From CAIYUC01 sp963682005 (GTDB taxonomy: Bacteria > Bacteroidota > Bacteroidia > Bacteroidales > FEN-979), in contig OY820914.1 in NCBI GenBank assembly GCA_963682005.1, positions 4,898,001 through 4,962,000 on the forward strand: a DNA stretch of 64,000 nt. Reading direction: 5' to 3'. How positions within the stretch are numbered: the first letter of the stretch is position 1; every line of letters begins with the position of its first letter. This document shows, in pieces, positions 7,701 to 16,606 of the stretch. A program made the position numbers and the translations under genes. The notes under the pieces are model-generated. The model had not been told where the DNA came from, searched no databases, and saw only the letters and a program-made list of their open reading frames with translations.

Positions 7701-9185
7701 ATGAATGTTTTATTGCTATTTCCCCATTACCCTGATTCCTTCTGGAGTTTCAGGCATGCTTTGCGGTTTATTTCCAAGAAAGCGGCACTTCCACCCCTCG
7801 GTTTGATCACTGTATCTGCGATGCTGCCCGGTTCGTGGCAGAAAAGACTGGTTGACATGAATGTTTCAGAACTTCGGACAAGCGATATCCAATGGGCCGA
7901 TTATGTTTTTATCAGTGCCATGTACATTCAGAAGGAATCGGTAACACACATCATTGAAGAGTGTTTGAAAAACAACACCAGGATCGTTGCAGGGGGACCT
8001 CTGTTTACCCAGGAGTTCAACAACTATCCGGATATTGACCACTTCATACTGAACGAGGCAGAGATCACATTACCACCTTTTCTGAAGGACCTGGAGGAAG
8101 GAAAGGTCCCGCAAAGGATCTACAAAACCGATGAATATGCGGATGTAACCCTGACCCCGGTGCCGGATTACCATCTCCTGTCGAGGAAGGACTATGCTTC
8201 CATGAATATCCAGGTTTCACGAGGATGCCCGTTTTCCTGCGATTTTTGCGAAATTACAGCACTTCTGGGTCACAAGGTCAGGATGAAAAACACGAGCCAG
8301 ATCCTGCATGAACTTGACAGGCTTTATGAGCTTAACTGGAGGGGACCTGTTGTAATCGTTGACGATAATTTTATCGGCAACAAAAACAAGATAAAGAAAC
8401 ACCTGCTTCCGGCCTTGAAAACCTGGATGCAATTGCACAAATTCCCGTTTGTCTTTAACTCTGAAACCACGATCAATCTTGCAGATGATCCGGAACTGAT
8501 GTCGCTGATGGTTGAAACAGGATTTTCTTCGACGTTTATTGGAATTGAAACCACCGATGAAAATTCGCTCAATGAATGCAATAAAAGCCAGAATAAAAAC
8601 AGGGATCTGCTCAAGAGTGTAAAGAAGATTCAACATGCGGGAATCCAGGTATCGGGCGGTTTTATTGTTGGTTTCGACAGTGATACGCCAACCGTTTTTC
8701 AACAGCAGATCGATTTTATCCAGAAAAGCGGGATTGTTTCTGCCATGGTCGGGTTGCTGAATGCACCAAAAAATACCAGGTTGTATAAAAGGCTTGAGGC
8801 AGAAAACAGGCTTACGACTGAGGCAACCGGGAACAACACTGATTATTCCATGAATTTTGTTCCCAGGATGAATTCCCATGAATTAATGACCGGGTATAAA
8901 AAGATCCTTAACGACATTTATACCACAAAACCCTATTATAAACGAATCCGGGAATTACTTTTAAATTACAGACCTGTCAAACAAAAATCAGGGCAATTCA
9001 GTTTCGTGGCATTGAGCGGCTTTCTAAAATCCGTTATCATTATCGGGATGCTGAACAAAGGAAGGAGGGGTTATTGGAAATTATTGATATGGACATTATT
9101 CATGCGCCCGGGTCTGGTCGTTGATGCAATTACTTATTCCATTTACGGCTATCATTTCAGAAAAGTATTCGGGTTGTCGAGGTAA
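7701..9185 (+). CDS. B12-binding radical SAM protein (DUF4070 type)
   Basis: A 494-residue enzyme with an N-terminal cobalamin-binding-like domain (about 1-140), a radical SAM barrel with the cluster motif CPFSCDFC (C-x3-C-x2-C, about residues 176-183) and a C-terminal DUF4070-like domain. The family includes cobalamin-dependent methylases such as the hopanoid 2-methylase HpnP, but also many enzymes of unknown substrate, and no specific function follows from the sequence. The opening MNVLLLFPHYPDSFWSFRHAL and PPLGLITVSAMLP are typical of the group. It lies 60 bases behind the small membrane protein gene. Confidence 0.85.
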   Translation: MNVLLLFPHYPDSFWSFRHALRFISKKAALPPLGLITVSAMLPGSWQKRLVDMNVSELRTSDIQWADYVFISAMYIQKESVTHIIEECLKNNTRIVAGGPLFTQEFNNYPDIDHFILNEAEITLPPFLKDLEEGKVPQRIYKTDEYADVTLTPVPDYHLLSRKDYASMNIQVSRGCPFSCDFCEITALLGHKVRMKNTSQILHELDRLYELNWRGPVVIVDDNFIGNKNKIKKHLLPALKTWMQLHKFPFVFNSETTINLADDPELMSLMVETGFSSTFIGIETTDENSLNECNKSQNKNRDLLKSVKKIQHAGIQVSGGFIVGFDSDTPTVFQQQIDFIQKSGIVSAMVGLLNAPKNTRLYKRLEAENRLTTEATGNNTDYSMNFVPRMNSHELMTGYKKILNDIYTTKPYYKRIRELLLNYRPVKQKSGQFSFVALSGFLKSVIIIGMLNKGRRGYWKLLIWTLFMRPGLVVDAITYSIYGYHFRKVFGLSR

Positions 9186-9346
9186 CCTATTCAGAAATAC
9201 AGGATATTCAACAACTAAATGATCAAAACCATTCCCAGGCATAGCAACAGGTGGTTTTCCAGACGGAAAGTACCATAGTAATCCCTGTTAACTGCATGAA
9301 AACTTAAGTATTTGAAAATAAATATTTTTTGTATTACAATAAACCG

Positions 9347-9354
9347 TATCTTTG
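9347..9354 (+). promoter_or_regulatory. -7 element of the cold-shock gene
   Basis: TATCTTTG matches the Bacteroidota -7 consensus TAnnTTTG and lies 21 bases before the ATG. A TTTTTTG run at 9325-9331 may act as the -33 region, but the spacing (15) is short. Confidence 0.5.
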
Positions 9355-9375
9355 CGGTAACTTAATTTTAAAATA

Positions 9376-9567
9376 ATGAATAAAGGAACAGTAAAATTTT
9401 TTAATGATTCAAAAGGATTTGGATTTATTAAGGACGAAGCATCAAACAAGGAGTACTTTGTACACGTATCAGGTTTGACTGACGAAATCAGGGAAAATGA
9501 TGAAGTTACGTTTGATCTTCAGGAAGGGAAAAAAGGATTAAATGCTGTAAATGTAAAACTCGTGTAG
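9376..9567 (+). CDS. Cold-shock domain protein (CspA family)
   Basis: A 63-residue single-domain cold-shock protein, an OB-fold RNA chaperone that binds single-stranded RNA and melts secondary structure. Both nucleic-acid-binding motifs are present: KGFGFI (RNP1, about residues 13-18) and YFVHVS (RNP2, about 27-32). It is slightly shorter than E. coli CspA (70 aa), as is common in Bacteroidota. It is a single-gene unit: a -7 element lies just upstream and a strong terminator follows at 9599-9619. Confidence 0.95.
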   Translation: MNKGTVKFFNDSKGFGFIKDEASNKEYFVHVSGLTDEIRENDEVTFDLQEGKKGLNAVNVKLV

Positions 9568-9598
9568 TTTATATTTTATTTAAGACATTTTTTGCCGG

Positions 9599-9628
9599 AG
9601 CCTTACATTTTGTAAGGCTTTTTTTTTG
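9599..9628 (+). terminator. Intrinsic terminator after the cold-shock gene
   Basis: Stem AGCCTTAC, 5-base loop, GTAAGGCT, followed by a nine-base T run. It lies 32 bases after the stop codon. Confidence 0.9.
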
Positions 9629-9664
9629 TTTGTCCGGATAGAACCTTGCTCCCCCGGCGGGGAC

Positions 9665-10561
9665 TCATCTGATGGAGAATTTCATTTTTTTGGTTATCCG
9701 GCTTTTTACATACAGGTCGCTGTTTTCCGCTGCAGGAGCAGGTCGGTGGTCGAATCCGCCGCCTGTCATATTGCCTCCTCCCCTGCCGTTCCCGGCACCT
9801 CCGGGATTTTCCCCTCCTGTTCCTCCACCTTCAAAGCCACCACCGACGCCGCCACCTCCAGGCCGTCCTCCCTCCATACTTTCGTTTTCCTTAGGGCCCC
9901 TCTCCTTTGCCGGAGGTTCAGAAAGCGGGTTTACCAGGATTTCATAACTGAAGGATCGTCCTGTATCAGCAATCGCTAATTCATTTTTAAAAAACGTGCT
10001 GAAAGGGAGGATCGCTTCGTAATACAATATTCCCAGGCTGTCAATAATTATTGAGGCGGATATCCCATATGTATTGCCGCCAAAATCCATCTTCCCATTG
10101 ATGGCAGATTTGAAACCCGACAACCGGGCCGTTTTCGCCTGGTTGAGTAATTTCTGGTTCATTGTTGACCGGCCAGGCGTTCCACCGGGAATCCGTTCGG
10201 GCAAAGATGCACCTCCACGTTGACGTGTCATCATGATCTGACCGGGAATCGGGAAACCAAATGCGATCGGAAAGGTTTTTTTTCCTGATGTATCAATCCT
10301 GAATTCCATTCCTGACCGGAGGATCTTCATCTGCATGGATTCATCCGTCACTTTCATCACAAGGTATAAATTCCGGCGGTCATTGGCAATGGTGTAATTG
10401 ATCCTGCTTTTTTCATCGTAGAAACGCAAGGGATTTGACCATTCAGTGATCTTCCCGTCTGCAGTTACCTTGTTCTTCTGCCAGTCCATTGAATCATACA
10501 CTTTTTTTGAGCAGGAAGATAAAAGTAAAATTGCAGCAAATACCAGAGTAGCGGTTCTCAT
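9665..10561 (-). CDS. Lipoprotein with CBM9-like N-terminal region and Gly-rich segment
   Basis: A 298-residue lipoprotein from the start MRTATLVFAAILLLSSCSKK, whose lipobox Cys is about residue 17. The frame is open for 29 more codons to 10648, but that part lacks signal-peptide features. Residues about 25-130 (DGKITEWSNPLRFYDEKSRINYTIANDRRNLYLVMKV) resemble the carbohydrate-binding family 9-like fold of secreted proteins; this is a pattern impression. A Gly-rich stretch (about 225-275, GGRPGGGGVGGGFEGGG) follows. The function is unknown. It is transcribed divergently from tamL. Confidence 0.65.
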   Translation of the reverse strand: MRTATLVFAAILLLSSCSKKVYDSMDWQKNKVTADGKITEWSNPLRFYDEKSRINYTIANDRRNLYLVMKVTDESMQMKILRSGMEFRIDTSGKKTFPIAFGFPIPGQIMMTRQRGGASLPERIPGGTPGRSTMNQKLLNQAKTARLSGFKSAINGKMDFGGNTYGISASIIIDSLGILYYEAILPFSTFFKNELAIADTGRSFSYEILVNPLSEPPAKERGPKENESMEGGRPGGGGVGGGFEGGGTGGENPGGAGNGRGGGNMTGGGFDHRPAPAAENSDLYVKSRITKKMKFSIR

Positions 10562-10697
10562 TTCTTTTAATTTATATCTGGCGTGATTGGTGAATGAACC
10601 CCTGGTCAGATAAAGTTGGTTGCCATAATAACGGCTGGATCGATACAATATTTTCAGCTGAGGTCTACCCCACTACAATGTTTTTCTATATTATCAT

Positions 10698-10705
10698 TAC
10701 CTTTG
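10698..10705 (+). promoter_or_regulatory. -7 element of tamL
   Basis: TACCTTTG is an exact TAnnTTTG match. It lies inside the open frame upstream of the probable tamL start, which argues that the frame's first ATG at 10616 is not the start. Confidence 0.5.
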
Positions 10706-10729
10706 GCCGGACTATTTGAAGATACCGAT

Positions 10730-13075
10730 TTGAATCCGAAACACATCCCTTCAGTATTCTTTTTTCTGTCGCTGATGATCTTCATCATGGGGTGCAATGT
10801 TACAAAAAAACTTCCGCCCAATGAATATCTCCTGATAAAGAACAAATTCAAGATCAATACGCCTAAGATAGAATCCGATGCACTCTCGGGGTACCTGCAG
10901 CAAACACCAAACACCAGGTTATTCGGGATGTTCAGAGCAAATATCGCCTTCTATAACTGGGGCAGCAGCGGAAAGGATTCCAAGTTTAAAAAATGGCTGC
11001 GAACGAAAGTCGGCACCGCCCCCGTCCTCCTCGACACCAGCATGATAAGCATCTCCCTTAAACAAATGAGGCTGTATCTCAACAATAAAGGGTATTTCGG
11101 GTCAAAGTTATATGATTCCGTCATTTACAAAAAGAGAAAAGCTGAAATAGTCTATTATATTGTAGCCTCAGTCCCCTATACTTTTAATTGTATAACTTAT
11201 CTTATTTCGGATTCAGTCCTGGCGGGATACGTATACATGGACACTGCCAAATGCCTCATTAAGAAAGGGCAGAACTATGACTCATACCTTCTCGACAATG
11301 AACGATCACGGATCACCAACAAGCTGATGGATCACGGGTTCTTCAAATTCTCAAATACATATATTACATTCAGGATCGACAGTGCATTAAACAAAAGGAA
11401 GGTCGATCTTACCATTGAAATAACGAACCCTGTGATGCCTTCACTCTTGAATTTCGGCACCCTTGTTGAGACTCATCATAAAAGATATTTTATCAACAAA
11501 ATCTTCATTTACCCCCAATTCAGCCTCCTGCAAGCTGATTCTATTCATTATGATACACTGGTCAAAACATATAAAGGATACCGGCACGACACCACCCTCA
11601 GCACCTATTCATTCCTCCATGCCGAGAAGATGAAAATCCGACCCGGAACCATTGCCCAGTCCATATTTGTCAAGAATGGCGTAAACTATAACCTTTCGGA
11701 TGTCAGTCAGACATATTCACAGCTGTCAAGCCTCAATGTGTTCAAGTACATCAATATTCAATTCCAGGAATCGACCGAGACCGGCAAGGAAAATCAGAAT
11801 CTGCTTGATTGTAAGATTCAACTGGCCCAGTCATCCGTCAATTCATTTTCAGTAAGCCCCGACATTACGAACTCTGCCGGAGCCCCCGGATTACAAGGAA
11901 ACATTACCTATGGAAATAAGAATATTTTTAATGGAGCACAGTTCCTGAAGCTGGGCTTTAATGCCTCCGCCCAGGCACAGGGATCGATTAACTCGTCGTC
12001 AAACTCCGTTTTTTTCAATACGATTGAGTTCGGGGTAAATGCCAGCCTGACCTTCCCGCAATTCCTTATCCCCATAAAACAGGAAAAACTACCGAAAACG
12101 TTCAAACCCCGAACCACGATCAACATCGGGTATGATTTTCAGCAACAGCCGGACTATAACAGGCACATCTCGAACATTACCTTCGGATATACTTGGAACC
12201 AGAATGAGCAGATCCGGCATGTGCTGAACCCGGCAGAGATCCTTTTTGTCAAGGCAATCCTGGATTCATCTTTCTCTGCCAGCCTGGATAACATGACGGA
12301 TAAACGTTATAAGAATCAATACAGTAACCACATTGTTGCAGGATTGAAATACAGCCTGACATTCAATAACCAGGTGGTCAATAAAATACAGGACTTCATC
12401 TACCTTCGTTCCAATTTTGAAACGGGTGGGAATTTACTATATGTACTTGATGCCATATTCAACGGACCCAAGAATTCAAATGGAAACTATACCCTTTTCA
12501 ATATTGCTTACGCTCAATATATCAGGCCTGATCTCGACATCCGGTTTTATCATCTTTTATCACGCACACAATCGCTTGTCCTTCGCTTCTATGGCGGGAT
12601 CGGCATTCCATATGGCAATGCAAACGTCCTGCCTTTTGAGAAGGCATTTTTTGCAGGAGGTGCAAATGACCTCAGGGGTTGGAAATTGGGTACACTGGGA
12701 CCAGGTTCGTATCATAATGACACAGTGACCTCTTATGACCAGTCAGGTGATATTCAGCTTCAGGCAAACTTTGAATACAGATTTCCTGTATATAAATGGT
12801 TCAAAACAGCATTTTTCGTGGATGCAGGAAACATCTGGCTGAGGCAGGAAGCTGCGGATTTTCCGGGTGGGAAATTTACCTGGGGATCCGTGATCAACGA
12901 AGTGGCTATCGATGCGGGGATCGGGCTTCGGTTTGATTTCGATTATTTCATTTTCAGGCTCGATCCTGCAATACCTGTCCGTGTTCCGTATTACCCAAAG
13001 AATGACAGATGGTACGTTGGGAAATTGCAAATATCCGACATCATATGGAACTTCGGGATCGGTTATCCCTTCTAA
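10730..13075 (+). CDS. tamL: TamL, Omp85-family outer-membrane lipoprotein
   Basis: A BamA/TamA-superfamily protein. Bacteroidota replace TamA with TamL, a lipid-anchored Omp85 protein that works with TamB in outer-membrane assembly or lipid transport. From a TTG start at 10730 the protein is 781 residues and begins MNPKHIPSVFFFLSLMIF, ending in the lipobox IMGC; the mature Cys is followed by NVTKKLPPNEYLL. The frame runs open to an ATG at 10616, but a good -7 element at 10698 and the signal peptide favour 10730 (the ATG at 10775 is a second option). POTRA-like repeats occupy the first half. The C-terminal barrel carries LRGW, the counterpart of the Omp85 loop-6 motif, and ends in an aromatic residue (GIGYPF). 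It converges with the plug gene, overlapping it by 4 bases. Confidence 0.85.
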   Translation: MNPKHIPSVFFFLSLMIFIMGCNVTKKLPPNEYLLIKNKFKINTPKIESDALSGYLQQTPNTRLFGMFRANIAFYNWGSSGKDSKFKKWLRTKVGTAPVLLDTSMISISLKQMRLYLNNKGYFGSKLYDSVIYKKRKAEIVYYIVASVPYTFNCITYLISDSVLAGYVYMDTAKCLIKKGQNYDSYLLDNERSRITNKLMDHGFFKFSNTYITFRIDSALNKRKVDLTIEITNPVMPSLLNFGTLVETHHKRYFINKIFIYPQFSLLQADSIHYDTLVKTYKGYRHDTTLSTYSFLHAEKMKIRPGTIAQSIFVKNGVNYNLSDVSQTYSQLSSLNVFKYINIQFQESTETGKENQNLLDCKIQLAQSSVNSFSVSPDITNSAGAPGLQGNITYGNKNIFNGAQFLKLGFNASAQAQGSINSSSNSVFFNTIEFGVNASLTFPQFLIPIKQEKLPKTFKPRTTINIGYDFQQQPDYNRHISNITFGYTWNQNEQIRHVLNPAEILFVKAILDSSFSASLDNMTDKRYKNQYSNHIVAGLKYSLTFNNQVVNKIQDFIYLRSNFETGGNLLYVLDAIFNGPKNSNGNYTLFNIAYAQYIRPDLDIRFYHLLSRTQSLVLRFYGGIGIPYGNANVLPFEKAFFAGGANDLRGWKLGTLGPGSYHNDTVTSYDQSGDIQLQANFEYRFPVYKWFKTAFFVDAGNIWLRQEAADFPGGKFTWGSVINEVAIDAGIGLRFDFDYFIFRLDPAIPVRVPYYPKNDRWYVGKLQISDIIWNFGIGYPF

Positions 13076-14382
13076 GGCTTTTTTACCGAGTTGACATTCT
13101 GCATAGCAACTAGACGATCATAAAGCGAACCGGTCTCATGGTAATACACCCAGATCGTGTATTCATTCTCGGTTTCCCAATGGCTTCCCTCGATCGGCCT
13201 TTCATCTGCTTTTCCGCTCCGTAAATCTTTTACCACGTAAATATAGTTATAGTAACCCTGTTTAAGGAACAGGTTGATCTCATACCCTTTCCTGGAAGTG
13301 TTGTACCGCATTTCGCTTTTCTCATCCAGTCGCCAATCCGTCAAAGCCCCCAGGATATATACTTTCCCTGAGGCAAAGGCCGGGTTCGACAAAAGGAAAA
13401 AATGCACCCAAGTGTAATCCGCTTCTATGTCGCTGTTCTCGGCATGTTCCTCATTCTTGACAAGCCTTCTCCCGTTGATGTCCGTTTCCGAGGCATAATT
13501 TTTCGTGGGCCGCTTCAGATCATCCAGCAGGTACACTTCATTACCGGCGGAATCATACTCCATCCTGCGTATCCTTTCTGTTTGATAAATGAGGCTTTTC
13601 GTATCGAACGACCTGAATTCATTGACCCCGTTAAAATCATTTTCACCGTCATAATTGTAATCCAGGTCATTCCCTGTCAGGAATTTTGGTTTCAGGTTCC
13701 GGATGGCATTATCCCACCGGTCATTCTGTGTAATAACCACCCTGATCTCCCTGAAAGGATCGGAAACATGCATCCCATTGAGGTGAACAGAGAAATCAAT
13801 TTCCTGCATGGACAAACGCTCCGCCATGGGTGATGCCTGGTGTACCTCCGCCGTAATCCCGACAGGAGTTGTTTCAGCGACCATAAACCTTCGAGTAAAT
13901 GCCACATTCTCGGGGTCATTTATAAAAACGACAAGGAGGTAATTCCCCGACACCCGGGGTCGCATGTTTTCATTCGGAAAAAGAAGGGAAAAATGGGTGT
14001 AATGTGTGGTTGTATTGTAGGAGTAACTGAAATCCCTGATATCATCCTCCCTGTATCCATCGATAAAGTCATTGATCATCAGCTCCCCTGATGTTTTCCA
14101 GTCGGCTTCACAATGGATGATCGTGTACTTGTATCGTTTGAGGTCAGAATCAAGGTCGTCAAAAGACAGCTTCAATTTGTCACCTGAATTCAACGAAATG
14201 ACCGGGGATGACATTTCAAATCCATCCTTGTACAAAAGCACCGTCCTGATAAAATCCTTGTATATGACATCCTCGTTCGGTAGTTTTTCCGCAGGTTGCA
14301 CTCCTTTTGCTGCAATGGAAAACAATAGGATGAGGCTGATAATTCCAGGGAAACAGGCTTTGATCTTTTTGATTTGTTTCAT
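13072..14382 (-). CDS. Type IX secretion system plug protein (DUF5103)
   Basis: A 436-residue exported protein of the DUF5103 family. The Flavobacterium member of this family was seen as the Plug that closes the periplasmic side of the SprA translocon of the T9SS. N-terminal signal peptide (about 1-27), then the plug domain (DVIYKDFIRTVLLYKDGFEMSSPVI, FDDLDSDLKRYKYTIIHCEADW). The C-terminal half includes an immunoglobulin/CBM-like fold (VYILGALTDWRLDEKSEMRYN). It lies within the same 20 kb as porU, porV, porP and gldJ. No promoter is obvious; a 9-bp-unit array lies just upstream (14461-14498). Confidence 0.85.
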   Translation of the reverse strand: MKQIKKIKACFPGIISLILLFSIAAKGVQPAEKLPNEDVIYKDFIRTVLLYKDGFEMSSPVISLNSGDKLKLSFDDLDSDLKRYKYTIIHCEADWKTSGELMINDFIDGYREDDIRDFSYSYNTTTHYTHFSLLFPNENMRPRVSGNYLLVVFINDPENVAFTRRFMVAETTPVGITAEVHQASPMAERLSMQEIDFSVHLNGMHVSDPFREIRVVITQNDRWDNAIRNLKPKFLTGNDLDYNYDGENDFNGVNEFRSFDTKSLIYQTERIRRMEYDSAGNEVYLLDDLKRPTKNYASETDINGRRLVKNEEHAENSDIEADYTWVHFFLLSNPAFASGKVYILGALTDWRLDEKSEMRYNTSRKGYEINLFLKQGYYNYIYVVKDLRSGKADERPIEGSHWETENEYTIWVYYHETGSLYDRLVAMQNVNSVKKP

Positions 14383-14460
14383 CTTTAAATGTCAGATTTT
14401 TAATTTTGAAGCCCCAGTATTCTATATTTCTTTTGTGAATGCATTCGCTATATATTTTTA

Positions 14461-14498
14461 ACACAGAGGGCACGGAGAAGGCACGAAGGACACAGAGG
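14461..14498. repeat. Short tandem array, 9-bp units (RCACRRAGG)
   Basis: ACACAGAGG, GCACGGAGA(AG), GCACGAAGG, ACACAGAGG in a row. It starts 4 bases beyond the stop codon of the TrmH-family gene (14502, minus strand). No coding content. Confidence 0.6.
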
Positions 14499-14501
14499 TG
14501 A

Positions 14502-15263
14502 TCAAACCAGCGTCCTTCGTTTAAATTCTGAACATACAATCCCGGTGGCGACAGCGGCGTTCAACGACTCGACAGCTGTATTTCCGAAACCGGGAATAAA
14601 CAAACGGTGGGTGATCAGGCGGGCCACATCCCCGGAGATGCCATGTGATTCGCTCCCAATTATAATTACCCCGTTTTGTTCAAGTTTTTCCGTATAAATA
14701 TTTTCTCCGTCCAGGAAAGTTCCGTAAATGTTTTTTTCCTTTACGGAGCTTCTCAGATAGTCGGTAAGGGATGTATAAAACACATGAACCCTGGCGATCG
14801 ATCCCATGGTGGATTGCACCACTTTAGGATTATAAAGGTCGACAGAGGTTTCAGAACAACCTACCTGTGTAATCCCAAACCAATCAGCGATCCGGATGAT
14901 CGTCCCCAGGTTACCGGGATCCCTGATATCATCAAGGAGAAGTACAAGGTCATCCGCTTTCGGAAGTACCGGAGTGTTGTCGGGGATATCGACAACTGCA
15001 AGGACAGGACCTGGCGAGGAGAGGGTTGTGATAACCTCCATGGATGACTCATCCACCTCTGTCAACTCAATATGTTTACTGCTGACAACCTGGCCATGTT
15101 TCCTGATCCATGATTCTACTGCATAAATACGATTGACATAGTAATGGCTGCCGGTCAGTTCAAGCACAAGTTTTGTACCCTCAGCAATGAATTGCCGGTT
15201 TTCCTCCCTGAATTTCTTAAGGGCAAGCGAGCGGATAAATTTTACCTGATTTTTTGAAAGCAT
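14502..15263 (-). CDS. TrmH/SpoU-family RNA 2'-O-methyltransferase
   Basis: A 253-residue SPOUT methyltransferase. The N-terminal substrate-binding region (MLSKNQVKFIRSLALKKFR, FIAEGTKLVLEL) is followed by the three SpoU motifs: DDIRDPGNLGTIIRIADWFG (motif 1), IIIGSESHGIS (motif 2) and IPGFGNTAVESLNAAVATGI (motif 3), which form the knotted SAM site. It methylates a ribose 2'-OH in rRNA or tRNA; the target cannot be read from sequence. The start is secure from the family opening, yet the seven bases before the ATG are the T run of a strong hairpin (15264-15291), leaving no room for a ribosome binding site. It lies downstream of rplI. Confidence 0.88.
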   Translation of the reverse strand: MLSKNQVKFIRSLALKKFREENRQFIAEGTKLVLELTGSHYYVNRIYAVESWIRKHGQVVSSKHIELTEVDESSMEVITTLSSPGPVLAVVDIPDNTPVLPKADDLVLLLDDIRDPGNLGTIIRIADWFGITQVGCSETSVDLYNPKVVQSTMGSIARVHVFYTSLTDYLRSSVKEKNIYGTFLDGENIYTEKLEQNGVIIIGSESHGISGDVARLITHRLFIPGFGNTAVESLNAAVATGIVCSEFKRRTLV

Positions 15264-15291
15264 AAAAAAATCCCGGGAGTGTATCCCGGGA
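15264..15291 (-). terminator. Intrinsic terminator abutting the methyltransferase start codon
   Basis: Minus strand: stem TCCCGGGA, loop TACAC, stem TCCCGGGA, then seven T and directly ATG. It should end the rpsF-rpsR-rplI transcript, but sits where the next gene's ribosome binding site should be. Confidence 0.85.
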
Positions 15292-15368
15292 CAAATTTAC
15301 AAATCATTCAATATGTCCTGTCGTAAGAAAAAGCAAAACGCCTTAATTCCTTACAACGGCCAGGTTCA

Positions 15369-15818
15369 TTATTCAGCAAAGACCTCAAAATTGATCTCAA
15401 CATTGATATCCTTGTGCAGGTTGATCTTCGCTTTGTAGTTACCCAGTTCTTTGATGTGTTCCTGGTCAACGATGATCCTTTTGCGGTCGATGTCGAAGTT
15501 GAACTGGTCCTTGATTGCCTGTGCGATCTGGATGGCATTCACCGATCCGAAGATCTTTCCGGATTCTGCAGCTTTCGCGCCGATCTTGACATTCAGGTTT
15601 TTAAGGGCTTTTGCAAGTTCTTCAGCCTGATGCCGTATTTTATCTTCCTTGAAAGCTTTTTGTTTGAGGTCCTCGGCGAGGATCTTCTTATTGGTTTCAG
15701 TTGCAAGGATCGCCATTCCTTTCGGGATCAGAAAATTCCGTGCATAACCCGGTTTTACGGTAACTTTTTCGTTGGTATATCCCAGATTGGGAACATCCTG
15801 TTTTAATATAACTTCCAT
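15369..15818 (-). CDS. rplI: Ribosomal protein bL9
   Basis: 149 residues, the normal length. The N-terminal domain opens MEVILKQDVPNLGYTNEKVTVKPGYARNFL with the bL9 signature, followed by the long connecting helix and the C-terminal rRNA-binding domain. Structural protein of the 50S subunit. Third gene of the conserved rpsF-rpsR-rplI operon; 10 bases after rpsR. Confidence 0.97.
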   Translation of the reverse strand: MEVILKQDVPNLGYTNEKVTVKPGYARNFLIPKGMAILATETNKKILAEDLKQKAFKEDKIRHQAEELAKALKNLNVKIGAKAAESGKIFGSVNAIQIAQAIKDQFNFDIDRKRIIVDQEHIKELGNYKAKINLHKDINVEINFEVFAE

Positions 15819-15828
15819 TGTTGCCTCC

Positions 15829-16098
15829 CTATTTTAATAAATCTGCTACATAGGGCATCAATGCTAAATGTCTAGCCCGTTTAACTGCCTGTGCTACTTT
15901 CCGCTGGTATTTTGTGGAGGTACCGGTGATTCTCCTGGGGAGGATCTTTCCCTGTTCGTTCACGAATTTCAAAAGGAAATCAGCGTCTTTGTAATCGATG
16001 TATTTGATACCACTTTTCTTGAAGCGGCAGTATTTTTTCTTTTTGGTATCGACCGCAATCGGGGTCAGATACTTTATTTCACCTTGTTGTTGTGCCAT
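15829..16098 (-). CDS. rpsR: Ribosomal protein bS18
   Basis: 89 residues, the usual size. The core YCRFKKSGIKYIDYKDADFLLKFV and RRITGTSTKYQRKVAQAVKRARHLALMPYV are characteristic of bS18, which pairs with bS6 on the 30S platform. The gene sits between rpsF and rplI with short gaps. Confidence 0.97.
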   Translation of the reverse strand: MAQQQGEIKYLTPIAVDTKKKKYCRFKKSGIKYIDYKDADFLLKFVNEQGKILPRRITGTSTKYQRKVAQAVKRARHLALMPYVADLLK

Positions 16099-16126
16099 GA
16101 TCTTTCTGTGTTAAATTAAAATCGGG

Positions 16127-16480
16127 TTATTCTTCTTTTACTTTTTCCGCCTTGGCTTTATTACGCTTCTTGGTATTATAGGCAATGGCGTGTTTATCCA
16201 GGGCAACCGTCAGAAAACGGAGGATCTTTTCATCCCTTTTAAACATGATTTCCCAATCCTTAACCACGGTGGGTTCGGCTTTGAATTCAACAAGGTGATA
16301 AAAACCGGTCGATTTTTTCTGGATGGGGTAAGTCAGCTTTCGCAATCCCCAGTTATCCTCCAAAATGATCTCGGCACCTTTGCTCACAAGGTATTTCGAA
16401 TACCTTTCTACCGTTTCCTTCATCTGTTCATCAGACAAAACGGGAGTCATAATGAAAACGGTTTCATACTGTCGCAACAT
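16127..16480 (-). CDS. rpsF: Ribosomal protein bS6
   Basis: 117 residues. MLRQYETVFIMTPVLSDEQMKE is the typical bS6 opening, followed by LRKLTYPIQKKSTGFYHLVEF, then a lysine-rich C-terminus. First gene of the operon, with a well-spaced promoter at 16534-16564. ssb, which often follows rpsF in other phyla, is absent here, as usual for Bacteroidota. Confidence 0.97.
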   Translation of the reverse strand: MLRQYETVFIMTPVLSDEQMKETVERYSKYLVSKGAEIILEDNWGLRKLTYPIQKKSTGFYHLVEFKAEPTVVKDWEIMFKRDEKILRFLTVALDKHAIAYNTKKRNKAKAEKVKEE

Positions 16481-16533
16481 GTGTTTGATTTTTAAGGTTT
16501 AAAATTACTGTTATGTGTTTTTTTAATGGACGG

Positions 16534-16564
16534 CAAAATTAAGAAGAATAATTGGAAATACCAA
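16534..16564 (-). promoter_or_regulatory. Housekeeping promoter of rpsF-rpsR-rplI
   Basis: Minus strand: TTG, 20 bases, TAATTTTG, the standard Bacteroidota -33/-7 arrangement; 54 bases before the rpsF start. Confidence 0.65.
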
Positions 16565-16578
16565 GAGTTTTGATTTGC

Positions 16579-16606
16579 TGTTGGCTATTGGCTTTTAGCT
16601 ATTGGC
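16579..16606. repeat. Heptamer array overlapping the 3' end of the four-helix-bundle gene
   Basis: Four 7-bp units TGTTGGC, TATTGGC, TTTTAGC, TATTGGC. They are the reverse complements of words in the array at 16992-17082 (GCCAACA, GCCAATA, GCTAAAA). The last codons and the stop of the gene at 16599 lie inside it. Confidence 0.7.
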
